A stretch of DNA of 9,675 nucleotides from the NCBI GenBank assembly GCA_023262305.1, contig JALRCK010000059.1, positions 1 through 9,675 on the forward strand. The letters run 5' to 3'. The translations under genes were made by a program, and so were the position numbers. The DNA is from Deltaproteobacteria bacterium (GTDB taxonomy: Bacteria; Bdellovibrionota_C; UBA2361; OMII01). Shown piece by piece: positions 1 to 7,800 of this stretch. Numbering within the stretch: the first letter of the stretch is position 1; each line of letters starts with the position of its first letter. Below the pieces are notes generated by a model. The model made no database searches and was not told the origin of the DNA. It saw only the letters and a list, made by a program, of their open reading frames with translations.

Positions 1-307
1 GAGAGGCGAGACGCGATATCTCCTGAGATTGAAGCTCACTATCACGAGCTACCCCGTCGATCAAAACGCAATTGCCTGTTGTACGGTCGTACTTCAGCGC
101 CACTGCGTGAGTATGCAGCAAGGCTTGAACCGCTGCCGCATCCTCAACCTTAACACCGCTTTGCATGACAAGGTACGCGGCAGCTCGATAAAGCAAGCCG
201 GAATTGAGATGTGCGTATCCTAAACGCTCTGCAAGGAGGCGAGCTAAGGCGCTCTTGCCGGACGCTCCGACGCCATCCACCGTGATAATTCTTCGCCCCT
301 GATTCAT
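1..307 (-). CDS. cmk: Cytidylate kinase, N-terminal part (cut by window edge)
   Basis: Phosphorylates CMP and dCMP with ATP in the cytoplasm, feeding CTP and dCTP synthesis. The visible 102 residues begin at an ATG at 307-305, preceded by AAGGGA four bases upstream. Residues 7-18 form a beta strand and P-loop (ITVDG then GVGASGKS), followed by an ALARLLAERLGY helix and LNSGLLYRAAAYL at 34-46, matching the family's LDSGALYRA nucleotide-binding segment. Residues 84-101 (IDGVARDSELQSQEISRL) fit the family's NMP-binding insert, where a D/G-rich strand precedes 'lrs.evs..aS'. The usual GPSGSGKG loop is changed to GVGASGKS, and Asp of LDSG is Asn35, so the variant is slightly unusual. The C-terminal lid and catalytic arginines lie outside the window. 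The family call is good; an unusual NMP kinase of the same fold is the main alternative. Confidence 0.87.
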   Translation of the reverse strand, partial: MNQGRRIITVDGVGASGKSALARLLAERLGYAHLNSGLLYRAAAYLVMQSGVKVEDAAAVQALLHTHAVALKYDRTTGNCVLIDGVARDSELQSQEISRLAS

Positions 308-311
308 CCCG

Positions 312-317
312 TCCCTT
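312..317 (-). promoter_or_regulatory. Ribosome binding site of cmk
   Basis: AAGGGA on the minus strand lies four bases before the ATG at 307. The spacing is short but usable and supports this start. Confidence 0.5.
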
Positions 318-574
318 GCTGAAAAACGTGAGCCGCCGGAAGGCTAGCACACACAATAGACGTCGACTACGTGTGACCGTCTTGGAGGGTTTTCATAAAG
401 ATTCCGGTTTAGTATTGCCCTCTTAGCCTTGAGACCCCACACTCATCTAACAAGAGAGCACTGACTAGCTCGATGTCCCAACCGCTTGATTTCAGGTCTT
501 AACGCGCACTGAATTGGTCGCTCAGGGCATCAAAATAAAGAGGTTAGGCGCTAAATAGCCCGAAAACGTTAAGG

Positions 575-603
575 TTAGCGGTGGTGAGCCGACCTTTTAC
601 TAT
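575..603 (+). promoter_or_regulatory. Weak candidate promoter for the patatin gene
   Basis: TTAGCG (575-580) and TACTAT (598-603) are separated by 17 bases and match the sigma70 consensus at 3 of 6 and 4 of 6 positions. A start near 610 would give a leader of about 20 bases. The match is weak and may be chance. Confidence 0.2.
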
Positions 604-629
604 AGGCACAAAGTAGCGTCGTGTAAGTT

Positions 630-1862
630 ATGAAGAGACGCCCCCAAGGAGAGGACCAAATTGCGGTACAGGTTCACCGGTCGCTAGAGCCAAACCCTAG
701 CGATTTGGGGATAGTGCTGTCCGGTGGTGGAGTTAGGGCAGCATATCAAGCAGGAGCACTCAAAGCGCTCAGCCAGGTAATCTCAAAGGACCTCGATCGG
801 ACTTCCTACATCATCGGGAGCAGCATCGGCGCAGTTAACGGTCTGGTTGTTTCAGCAGGACTTAAGACCAGCTTCAGCCACTCAATCACGCTCCTGGAGG
901 AGCTATGGCGAGAGCGAACGTTTAGCAATACTTTTTCAGGGACTCGGGCTCGCGCGTTTCTTCGGGCGATTCGTATTGCAGCGGAGCAATACCTTGCTCC
1001 CGGTCCACACGGCTCAAAGGTGACTCTCTTTGATCCCGAGCCGCTTCGCGAGCAGCTTGACTCTGCGCTTCAGACGAACGGGGGTCTCACCCCTGAGGGA
1101 CGCTCTGCGACACTCAAAGCTGTCGGAGTAATGACCACACTGGAAGGTGATTCCCGAAAGCCACTGCTCTTCTTGAGCTCCCACCAGCAGATCGGTCCTG
1201 AGCAGATGAGTGGCGCCACTTTTGACGTGTGCTACGTGAACGAGCTCACTGCAAAACATGGCTTTGCCTCCGCCGCTCTTCCATCGGTTCTCCCACCTGT
1301 TGAGATCGACACGGAGAGAGGCAAGGTTCGCCTTGTCGATGGAGGTATATCCCAAAACGTTCCCGTTGATCCTGCCGTACGCCTCGGAGCACACCGAATC
1401 ATTATTATCGACATCTCGGGTCGCTCGTGGTGGTTTGATCACTACGGCGAGCCGCATGATACGCGACCAACTTGGGAGGTGCCTGCCGAGTCGGACACGT
1501 TCTGCCTTCGCCCGCCCCAAACCTTGACCATCCGACCGCAGTCGGCGCTCGGCCCCTTGCTCAAAGCCTCAGTCGGAAACTCTCACAAGAAGTTCATGCA
1601 CGCGTGTGGCGCCCTGTGGCCCCTCTTTACCCTCGTTAAAGCCAAGCTCGGAGAGGACCTCGCATACGAGGTCATGTCCTACGGAGCACTCGACCCTGAC
1701 TACTTAAACGCGCTCATGGAGCAAGGGTATCACGACACCGTTACCCTCATCAGGCGCCGCCCTCGCACCCAGCTCTTCTATGAACACGAGGAGGAGCAGG
1801 CGCCCAAGAATACCGAGGCAGACCCTCAAGGGAGCACCGAGAGCTCTATCTTGAGAGCCTAA
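630..1862 (+). CDS. Patatin-like phospholipase (lipid acyl hydrolase)
   Basis: Predicted serine acyl hydrolase of the bacterial patatin family, which cleaves fatty acyl chains from phospholipids or related lipids with a Ser-Asp dyad. The 410-residue protein shows the family blocks in order: oxyanion-hole strand and glycine loop GIVLSGGGVRAAYQAG at 27-42; nucleophile elbow GSSIG at 63-67 with Ser65; and the catalytic-Asp motif VDGG at 236-239 with Asp237, followed by SQNVPV. The R-A-A-Y-Q form of the loop is typical of one common proteobacterial subfamily. No signal peptide or membrane span is evident, so it is probably cytoplasmic or membrane-peripheral. The tail (about 380-405) is charged and probably disordered. 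The ATG is the first possible start because an in-frame TAA sits at 624-626; no Shine-Dalgarno sequence precedes it. It is transcribed alone and converges on the 554-residue gene. Its substrate cannot be told from sequence. Confidence 0.9.
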   Translation: MKRRPQGEDQIAVQVHRSLEPNPSDLGIVLSGGGVRAAYQAGALKALSQVISKDLDRTSYIIGSSIGAVNGLVVSAGLKTSFSHSITLLEELWRERTFSNTFSGTRARAFLRAIRIAAEQYLAPGPHGSKVTLFDPEPLREQLDSALQTNGGLTPEGRSATLKAVGVMTTLEGDSRKPLLFLSSHQQIGPEQMSGATFDVCYVNELTAKHGFASAALPSVLPPVEIDTERGKVRLVDGGISQNVPVDPAVRLGAHRIIIIDISGRSWWFDHYGEPHDTRPTWEVPAESDTFCLRPPQTLTIRPQSALGPLLKASVGNSHKKFMHACGALWPLFTLVKAKLGEDLAYEVMSYGALDPDYLNALMEQGYHDTVTLIRRRPRTQLFYEHEEEQAPKNTEADPQGSTESSILRA

Positions 1863-1874
1863 CTCTCACATCGA

Positions 1875-3539
1875 TTATGCACCCGGCTGCACTGAGAGCC
1901 CCTCCAGAACATCTTTTAGATGGAGCAGATAGGTCGTCCAGCGGTTGTCAGGAGAGATTTCGATAAGCTCCCTCATGGTTTCCACCGCCGCTATGATGCT
2001 TTCCCGATATCGCAACGTATAGTCTCGCGCGCCCACGGCGCGGTCCAGTCGTTTCTGGAAGAGGTCCGCCGCATTCGTAAGGACCCTCAGTGATTCATCA
2101 CCTGGCACACAGATGAGCCATGTGCTAGGGGTCAGGTATGCCTTGAGTTCAGTGCTCTCAACCATCCCCTCGCGAGCAAAGAGCGATAGAATGTACTCTG
2201 AGTGGTCAAGACTACCCTCCTCAAAATTAAGCACCACGATCGCGTGTTGACGCAGATGCACCAGGATGTTGCGCACGAAATTACCGTAGAGGTGCTGCTT
2301 GAGAGGAGGGATGTCAAATGCAGTAACGAGGTCAAATAAAACCGGGGCGCCCGAATCGTCAGCAGTAATGCGCAGGTGCCCGTAGGAATCCCCATTAATC
2401 GCCTGAGTGGAGTAGTCCTGCCAAAGGTTGTTGACCACCGGAGCATGATTGTAGTCGGCTCCATCGACGCACACACCCCTCTTTGAATCGAAATAGTGAT
2501 GAAGCATCGGGAGGCCGTACCCTGAATCAAGATCGAGATGGAACGGGCATTCCTCGAAGAGCCCCCTCAGCTTGAAGCTCAAGATCGGATCGGAGGCCAA
2601 TAACCGGGTGGGACGAGCCACATTCCGCGCAGAGACCAGCGGCTTTGGCTCCCGTAGTGGATGACTAGCAATTCGAATCGATCGCCCACCCAAGACCTTT
2701 TCCTGTTGGGAATCCGCCGTGACAACAGGACTAATTCGCGCAAAGCTTTGCGATCTCTCATGCACCTCGTAGTACCCATCATAGTTCATCGCGAAGTATG
2801 GGGTTCGACTATCAAAGAAGAACTGATGGCTGCCCGCCTCAAGCAGCAGGGTGAATGGCTTGAAGCATCTATAGTTTGACTCCATGACGAGGTATTTTTT
2901 GAGGTCCTCTTTCGGCGTCCAATCAGGCGTAAAGAAACGGTCTATAATCGGGAGATAATAACTGACGTACGCCTCAAGTGCCGACCGGTCACGAAATCCG
3001 ATATAGTTGCAGTAAAAATCGCCGCTGTAAGGACTCGTGCGAGGGTTGTTAAATTCGGGGCCATAGAGTTCTGACAACAAACGGATTCCCGAGTCAGTAA
3101 AGTATTTGCTCGTTGGAATAACGGGTGTCCGTACATCGAGGAAGGGAGCCGTACGGTCATAACTCGGGAGAAATCCCCACTGATAGCGATCAAAGAATGA
3201 AAACAATCGATCCCACTCGAGATTGAGATCTGTTCGTAGGGTCGTGTTCTTCTCGTAAAACCGGGAGGACGTAAAGAAGAATGGATATTCACAAAATCGG
3301 TGTCTGTACTCCGCAAGCAGAAATGTCCATTCAGCAAGGTAGAGTCGCCCAGGGTACACCAAGGTCTCGTCGATGTGGCTCTCGATAATACACCTCTTGC
3401 CCTCAAGAGCCTCGGGCACCTTCTGGTCTATGAGATAAAATATGAAGTTCTTGTCAGTCTTTAAAAAGCGGCTATCAAGCGGCACGTTCCGCGCAATGTG
3501 ATTGAATTCATGGTAGGTCACCACGTAGATAGCGGGCAT
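1875..3539 (-). CDS. Uncharacterised two-domain protein with C-terminal SAM-methyltransferase-like domain
   Basis: I do not recognise this 554-residue protein as a named family. Its C-terminal half has the outline of a class I SAM-dependent methyltransferase: LDLDSGYG at 335-342 in the motif I position, a strand ending in acidic VDGADYN at 358-364, and FDLVTAFDI at 402-410, which matches the 'FDlVtafdvleh' motif of many methyltransferases, followed by ILVHLRQHAIVVLNF at about 423-437. Motif I has Ser-Gly-Tyr-Gly rather than GxGxG. The N-terminal half (1-300) starts with a beta strand (YVVTYHEF) and has a segment NYIGFRDRSALEAYVSYYLPI (about 186-206) that faintly recalls sugar-transferring DUF4422-type proteins; this is a guess. 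It has no signal peptide or membrane span. The ATG is supported by an in-frame TGA eight codons upstream (3561-3563); no Shine-Dalgarno site is visible. It lies 172 bases after the 318-residue gene on the same strand. Confidence 0.78.
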   Translation of the reverse strand: MPAIYVVTYHEFNHIARNVPLDSRFLKTDKNFIFYLIDQKVPEALEGKRCIIESHIDETLVYPGRLYLAEWTFLLAEYRHRFCEYPFFFTSSRFYEKNTTLRTDLNLEWDRLFSFFDRYQWGFLPSYDRTAPFLDVRTPVIPTSKYFTDSGIRLLSELYGPEFNNPRTSPYSGDFYCNYIGFRDRSALEAYVSYYLPIIDRFFTPDWTPKEDLKKYLVMESNYRCFKPFTLLLEAGSHQFFFDSRTPYFAMNYDGYYEVHERSQSFARISPVVTADSQQEKVLGGRSIRIASHPLREPKPLVSARNVARPTRLLASDPILSFKLRGLFEECPFHLDLDSGYGLPMLHHYFDSKRGVCVDGADYNHAPVVNNLWQDYSTQAINGDSYGHLRITADDSGAPVLFDLVTAFDIPPLKQHLYGNFVRNILVHLRQHAIVVLNFEEGSLDHSEYILSLFAREGMVESTELKAYLTPSTWLICVPGDESLRVLTNAADLFQKRLDRAVGARDYTLRYRESIIAAVETMRELIEISPDNRWTTYLLHLKDVLEGLSVQPGA

Positions 3540-3711
3540 CGTAAAATTTTTCTGAAAGATTCAAAGTATCGACCGCTCTGTATAGGACGAGCCAACCCAG
3601 TAGAAAGCTTCTTGAAAACAATATTCTAAAAAATGCACTCCCCATAAGCGATCCGGTAAGTTGCCGAAGTGAACATGCAAAAGATTGGTTGGCTGATCCC
3701 CGAAAAGCGGC

Positions 3712-4668
3712 TTATTTTTGGACCTTTACTGAGTTTGTGGGTAAAGGCTTGAGTCGCCCCATAGCCGCAACCATCTCCACCCGCTTCCCTCGTAGGCATT
3801 CGACGAATCCAGGAACGAGACCAAAATCAGCCGCATTCGTAAAACTGATGGTGTCGAGCTCATGGTACGGCCATGATGAACCGATCATCCGCTCCATCCG
3901 AGAGACCTCAAGCCGAGCGAGAGCATCATGCGGTCCCTCCCTGCCACCTTGATTCACGGCATGCCAGAACACCGCAGGTCGAACGACCTCTTGAAAATGG
4001 TCATCTCCCGCCATTCGACGAAAGCCGCACTCAATAGCAAACTGCATCCCCTCCCACGGGGCCGTTGGCACTCCCGCGATCCCATCGAAGAGAGAGGCCT
4101 GAGTATAAAAATAGAGCGCCCGGGAGAATTCCTCGCCCCCTATCCTCCACAGCGCTTGAAGTTGCAGCACCCCCTCAAGCCCAATACCTCCGATGGTCTC
4201 AAGGATGGTGAATCGTCGAACCCCCTCATGCTGCGATACGACCACATTATCGTCGCCAAATGCATCGACCTGCGCACCCACAATACGAGCTGCTTCGTAC
4301 AACCGAGGGCTTGGTTTGAGGCACATTCGCCCCTCAATTCGTGGCAGCACGCCAATCGCTTTCTCACCTGCAGATGAGGCTTGTATCACCGGCACAAATT
4401 CAAGTGTCTCTCTTGTTGTGGGCGCCCACGCAGGCATCTCTCCGCTCTCAAACGAGAGGGGGCTACCACTACCCAGTGCGTTAAAAAATCCGTGGACAGC
4501 GCGACGACGACGCTCCGCAAGATGACACGGAATGTCCGCATCAACGCCGTTCAATGCGCGCTGCTCCTTGACGACGTACTCGGAACCGATGAACACCACT
4601 CCCTCCCGTCCGTGACGGATGGTTTCGGGTACGCTCGATAGTCGACGAATATCTGTGGCGGTAAACAT
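3712..4668 (-). CDS. Uncharacterised 318-residue protein, possibly a degenerate kinase-like fold
   Basis: No family recognised. By eye it has an order of motifs like a eukaryotic-type or aminoglycoside-type kinase fold: a glycine-containing strand-loop-strand HGREGVVFIG (19-28) followed by EYVVKE with Lys34 in the position of the ATP-binding lysine; then after about 100 residues D135-x-x-G-D-D-N141-VVV and, past a turn, RRFTILE (151-157), resembling the HxDxxxxN catalytic loop and the metal-binding strand. The catalytic His is absent and Glu157 stands where the DFG-type Asp would be, so activity is doubtful. The rest is helical and soluble, without a signal peptide or membrane spans. The start is firm: an in-frame TAG (4669-4671) abuts the ATG, and no Shine-Dalgarno site is seen. 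It begins 86 bases after the bamA stop on the same strand, so it could be read through from the lol-bam operon. Coding status is good; the kinase reading is tentative. Confidence 0.75.
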   Translation of the reverse strand: MFTATDIRRLSSVPETIRHGREGVVFIGSEYVVKEQRALNGVDADIPCHLAERRRRAVHGFFNALGSGSPLSFESGEMPAWAPTTRETLEFVPVIQASSAGEKAIGVLPRIEGRMCLKPSPRLYEAARIVGAQVDAFGDDNVVVSQHEGVRRFTILETIGGIGLEGVLQLQALWRIGGEEFSRALYFYTQASLFDGIAGVPTAPWEGMQFAIECGFRRMAGDDHFQEVVRPAVFWHAVNQGGREGPHDALARLEVSRMERMIGSSWPYHELDTISFTNAADFGLVPGFVECLRGKRVEMVAAMGRLKPLPTNSVKVQK

Positions 4669-4754
4669 CTAGTGCGATACAAAAGAGTTACTCACCTAGC
4701 ATACGCCTTATGCTCAGTTAATAAAGAGCAGCCTAAACCTCTGAAGATACGAGT

Positions 4755-7070
4755 TTACAGCGGTGCACCGAACGAGAACATCGTCTGCATAGAATCCCCT
4801 GGCTGCTTGTCGATCGGGTATCCGAACTCTACGCGGATGGGTCCCATCGGCGAGGCCCATCGAATACCGTAGCCCCACGCCTGGCGCAGCTCATCGAGAG
4901 CGATCGGCTTGTTGTCATCATAGGCTTGCCCGAAGTCGTAGAATACAACTCCCCTAAAGCCTGCTGAGTTAACGAGCGGAAAGATCAGCTCAAGATTATT
5001 CACGAGCTGCTTGTTACCGCCGTACACCTGGTCATCGAGATCCACCGGTCCGAGCGAGCGGTTTCTGTAACCACGGACCGAGTTGATACCTCCCGGAAAG
5101 AATCGTCGATAGAGCGGGAATGGATCGTCGTTGAAGCTCTCCCCGTACCCAAAGTTGGTACGATCTGAAATAACGATATCGCCATAGGACGACTCAAGGA
5201 GCGGATAGTACCAAGAGTTTCGAACCTCGAAGAGCACAAAGTCCTGATCAGCACCAAGCCCAGCTACCTCCGACTGGAGAATGAGTTTAGAACCTCGAGT
5301 CGGATTCATCGGGTTATTGATGGTATTCCTGATGATACTGGGGGTTATCGAGGATGCCGAAGATGTACCAGCTGAGCTCTTCACTAACTGCGCTGCATCA
5401 TCGTCAACATCATAGATGTCGATTTTCAGTAGCTCGTATTTAAGGCTGAAATTTATATCCTGGAGGAGCTCTCCAAAGATCTGCTCTCCCGGATACCCAA
5501 CTGAAACGGCTCCGCCCATCAATTCGCGATTAAAATCCTCAAATACCCGCGTTGTCCGAAGGAGATCAACCCCTCCGGAAAGGTAGGTGTCGTTAATCCG
5601 TGGGTCATCGATCGAGATGATCTGGTTACTGATCTGCGAACCGAAATCAAGATTGAGGTTTGCCCTTCTCCCTGTTCCAAAGAGGTTACTCTCCTGAATC
5701 TTGGTGTTAAATATCGCCCCGTTGTTGGTCGAATATCCCGCGCCCGCGCTGAAGCTTCCGGTGGTTGCCTCCTTTACGTTAACATCCAGATCGACTTTAT
5801 TCGGATCGCTGGTCGGCTGATTCGTAATTCCGACTTCGTCGAAGTACCCGAGACGCTGTAGCAGGGTCTGGCTCCGCTTTATTTTGGAGCCTGAATAGAG
5901 CTGCTGCTCCTCAATCTTGAGCTCGCGACGTATCACGTTGTCGTAGGTCTTCTCATTACCGCTTACATTTATGCGGTTGATATACACGAGATTGCCCTTG
6001 GTACTGGCGAAATTAAGATCTACCGTCTTCGCCTCTTTATTGATGTTCGTGTTCGGCACAACGTTCGCAAACGCGTACCCCTCATCAGAGAACTTGTCCG
6101 TAATCGTAAAGATGTCGTTTCTTACCTCGGTAGCGTTGAAGACCTCTCCGGACTCGCTCTTAATTCCCTCCAGTGTGTACTCGGTCGAATCCTTAGCAAG
6201 ATCCCCAGAGGCCGTTATCTTTCCGATGGAATATTGATTCCCCTCCGTCACATCAAAGGTGACGTAGAGTCCATCATCTCGCTTCTCGATCACTGCCTCT
6301 CCAACAGCTCCCTCAAGATAACCGTGGTCCATCAGGTACTGCCTCAAGACCTGCTTGTCAGCTTCCGTCATCTCTTCGTTCACGCGACCGGTGCCGAGCA
6401 GCCATGAGATCCACCAATTATACTCCTTTGTTTGGAGCTTTGAGAGCATGTCATCTTCGTCAAGGTCCTTTGCGCCCTCTACCTTCACCTCTCGAACGCG
6501 ATAACGCTGCCCCTCCTTTGCGACAAAGGTGATATCCACCTCATTTTCACCAACCGGTGCCGTTGTGTAGTCCAGCGTGGCATCATAAAACCCTTGCCCC
6601 TGATAGTAGCTCTCAGCTTTGCGGATCATCGCCTGAATCTTGGCCTTATCGACGAAACGACCGGCATCAAACTTAAGCACGTCGGAGAGGTCGCTCTCAG
6701 AGACCTCATCGTTTCCCTTGATAAGCACCTTTCTTATTACCGGCTTTTCTACCACGGTGTACTTGAGCATTCGCGCACCCGACGGTTCCGTTACAACGCT
6801 CACGGTAACCTGGTCAAAGAATCCGCTGTTGTAGAGGGTCTTCAGATCTTCATTTATCTGCTCACTGGTAACGTGTCCGTAGGACCCCTTTATCTGCACC
6901 TTGATAGCGCTCGTATCGATTCGTCGATTCCCCTGGATAACCACTCCTGACACAGAGTACACATCTCCAACCTGGGCTACGCATGGACGTGCAAAAGCCG
7001 TGGCGACCAGGACACCCAGACTACAGAGGATACGCTTCCATGAGAGTCGGAAAGAGGAAGGAATCACCAT
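4755..7070 (-). CDS. bamA: Outer membrane protein assembly factor BamA
   Basis: Core subunit of the BAM complex, which folds and inserts beta-barrel proteins into the outer membrane. With the ATG at 7070 the protein has 771 residues: a signal peptide (basic RLSWKR, hydrophobic ILCSLGVLVATAFA, likely cleavage near CVAQ, residues 30-33), then five POTRA repeats at roughly 38-110, 111-187, 188-277, 279-357 and 361-434, each with the characteristic 'V..I.GN/G' strand and 'GYFDEV'-like end, and a 16-strand Omp85 barrel from about 438 to the end. The barrel holds the Omp85 hallmark VRGY at 665-668 (GGINSVRGYRNR). POTRA3 carries a WWISWLLGTG loop like that of deltaproteobacterial homologues. I chose the start at 7070 because GGAGAG (7077-7082) lies six bases upstream; an upstream start in the same frame (7148) would overlap lolD and precede the signal peptide with an unlikely extension. 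The chain ends in Leu, not the usual Phe or Trp. Confidence 0.96.
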   Translation of the reverse strand: MVIPSSFRLSWKRILCSLGVLVATAFARPCVAQVGDVYSVSGVVIQGNRRIDTSAIKVQIKGSYGHVTSEQINEDLKTLYNSGFFDQVTVSVVTEPSGARMLKYTVVEKPVIRKVLIKGNDEVSESDLSDVLKFDAGRFVDKAKIQAMIRKAESYYQGQGFYDATLDYTTAPVGENEVDITFVAKEGQRYRVREVKVEGAKDLDEDDMLSKLQTKEYNWWISWLLGTGRVNEEMTEADKQVLRQYLMDHGYLEGAVGEAVIEKRDDGLYVTFDVTEGNQYSIGKITASGDLAKDSTEYTLEGIKSESGEVFNATEVRNDIFTITDKFSDEGYAFANVVPNTNINKEAKTVDLNFASTKGNLVYINRINVSGNEKTYDNVIRRELKIEEQQLYSGSKIKRSQTLLQRLGYFDEVGITNQPTSDPNKVDLDVNVKEATTGSFSAGAGYSTNNGAIFNTKIQESNLFGTGRRANLNLDFGSQISNQIISIDDPRINDTYLSGGVDLLRTTRVFEDFNRELMGGAVSVGYPGEQIFGELLQDINFSLKYELLKIDIYDVDDDAAQLVKSSAGTSSASSITPSIIRNTINNPMNPTRGSKLILQSEVAGLGADQDFVLFEVRNSWYYPLLESSYGDIVISDRTNFGYGESFNDDPFPLYRRFFPGGINSVRGYRNRSLGPVDLDDQVYGGNKQLVNNLELIFPLVNSAGFRGVVFYDFGQAYDDNKPIALDELRQAWGYGIRWASPMGPIRVEFGYPIDKQPGDSMQTMFSFGAPL

Positions 7071-7076
7071 AAAGTA

Positions 7077-7082
7077 CTCTCC
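7077..7082 (-). promoter_or_regulatory. Ribosome binding site that sets the bamA start
   Basis: GGAGAG on the minus strand lies six bases before the ATG at 7070 and just downstream of the lolD stop. It favours this start over in-frame starts at 7094 and 7148. Confidence 0.75.
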
Positions 7083-7086
7083 GGCC

Positions 7087-7785
7087 TTAGACATGTGCCC
7101 CCTGAGCGTCTTGCAGACCCACAAGAGCACCCCCTGGATGCATCTCAAAAACCATGTCTAAACTTCGCGCTAACTCATGGTTGTGGGTGACGATAATTAG
7201 GGTACTCCCCTGCTCCCGATTCATGGCCAGTAAGAGCTTCTGAACCTCTGAAGCTGTTGCCAAATCAAGGTTACCCGTTGGCTCATCAGCCAAGATCACA
7301 GCCGGACGGGCCACTAATGCTCGCGCGATTGCGACGCGTTGTTGCTCTCCACCTGAAAGTTGCGAAGGAAGGTGAGTCATGCGATCAGCCAACCCCACCC
7401 TCGCCAAGATCTCCTGCGAGCGCTCATTCGCCTCTCCCTCTGCCGTTCCCGCCATGACCAGTGGCAACGCTACGTTTTCAAGGGCCGTAAACTCCGGCAG
7501 GAGGTGGTGAAACTGAAAGATAAACCCGATGTGCTTTGCTCGAAAGGCTGCTCGCTCATCAGAGCTGAGGGCGCTAATAGCCTTACCGTCGTATCGCACA
7601 GTGCCTGAGGTGGGGCTGTCGAGAGCTCCGAGAAGGTGCATCAGAGTTGATTTCCCGGTTCCCGATCTGCCGATAATCGCGACAGCCCCCTTATCTGGAA
7701 ACGAACACGTGAGGCTCTCAATAACGGCCAGCTCTCTGTGCGCGTCGCGGTAACGCTTGGTGAGGTTTTCAACTTCTATTCGCAT
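7087..7785 (-). CDS. lolD: Lipoprotein-releasing system ATP-binding protein LolD
   Basis: ATPase subunit that powers extraction of mature lipoproteins from the inner membrane by the LolC/E permease and hand-over to LolA. The 232-residue protein, of normal length, has all ABC motifs: Walker [10 protein letters not shown] at 39-47, Q-loop [10 protein letters not shown] around Gln91, signature LSGGEQQR at 143-150, Walker B VILADEP with catalytic Glu168, D-loop GNLD, and H-loop His201 in VTHN. The order matches the MacB/LolD/FtsE subfamily, and the adjoining lolC makes LolD the best name. The ATG at 7785 is chosen because TAGGAG lies nine bases upstream; a TTG three codons earlier would leave no room for ribosome binding. 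It sits 12 bases after lolC and 16 before bamA, indicating co-transcription. Confidence 0.95.
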   Translation of the reverse strand: MRIEVENLTKRYRDAHRELAVIESLTCSFPDKGAVAIIGRSGTGKSTLMHLLGALDSPTSGTVRYDGKAISALSSDERAAFRAKHIGFIFQFHHLLPEFTALENVALPLVMAGTAEGEANERSQEILARVGLADRMTHLPSQLSGGEQQRVAIARALVARPAVILADEPTGNLDLATASEVQKLLLAMNREQGSTLIIVTHNHELARSLDMVFEMHPGGALVGLQDAQGAHV

Positions 7786-7794
7786 CAGCGACAA

Positions 7795-7800
7795 CTCCTA
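7795..7800 (-). promoter_or_regulatory. Ribosome binding site of lolD overlapping the lolC stop
   Basis: TAGGAG on the minus strand contains the lolC stop codon TAG and ends nine bases before the lolD ATG. This points to translational coupling and rules out the upstream TTG start. Confidence 0.7.

Larger units (their letters stand above)
308..629. other. Divergent intergenic region between cmk and the patatin gene
   Basis: This 322-base stretch must carry the start signals for both flanking genes. I see no conserved coding sequence in it. On the plus strand a weak -10-like TACTAT lies at 598-603, with only a poor -35 (TTAGCG at 575-580, 17-base spacer). AGGTTAG occurs twice, at 541-547 and 572-578, 31 bases apart. 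CTTAACG at 498-504 has its exact inverse CGTTAAG at 567-573. These are short enough to be chance. No strong sigma70 promoter for cmk was found. Confidence 0.5.

Noticed and set aside
1014..1520. Long open frame on the minus strand opposite the patatin gene
   Set aside because: Its translation has no recognisable motif, and the plus-strand frame carries all patatin motifs, so it is a shadow.
1852..1868. Hairpin TGAGAG-CCTAA-CTCTCA at the convergent gene ends as a terminator
   Set aside because: The stem is only six pairs, half A-T, and no T run follows on either strand.
3928..4377. Plus-strand open frames opposite the 318-residue gene
   Set aside because: They are shorter, mutually overlapping, lack recognisable motifs, and are less plausible than the co-oriented 957-base frame.
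4698..4714. Hairpin AGCATA-CGCCT-TATGCT after bamA as a terminator
   Set aside because: The stem is six mostly A-T pairs with no adjacent T run in the bamA direction, so termination here is not supported.
7071..7148. Extended bamA reading frame starting at 7148, adding 26 residues before the signal peptide
   Set aside because: It overlaps the end of lolD, puts an unlikely extension before a clear signal peptide, and ignores the well-placed GGAGAG before the ATG at 7070.
7786..7794. TTG at 7794 as the lolD start
   Set aside because: The Shine-Dalgarno sequence would directly abut it; the ATG at 7785 has a nine-base spacer and matches the family N-terminus.
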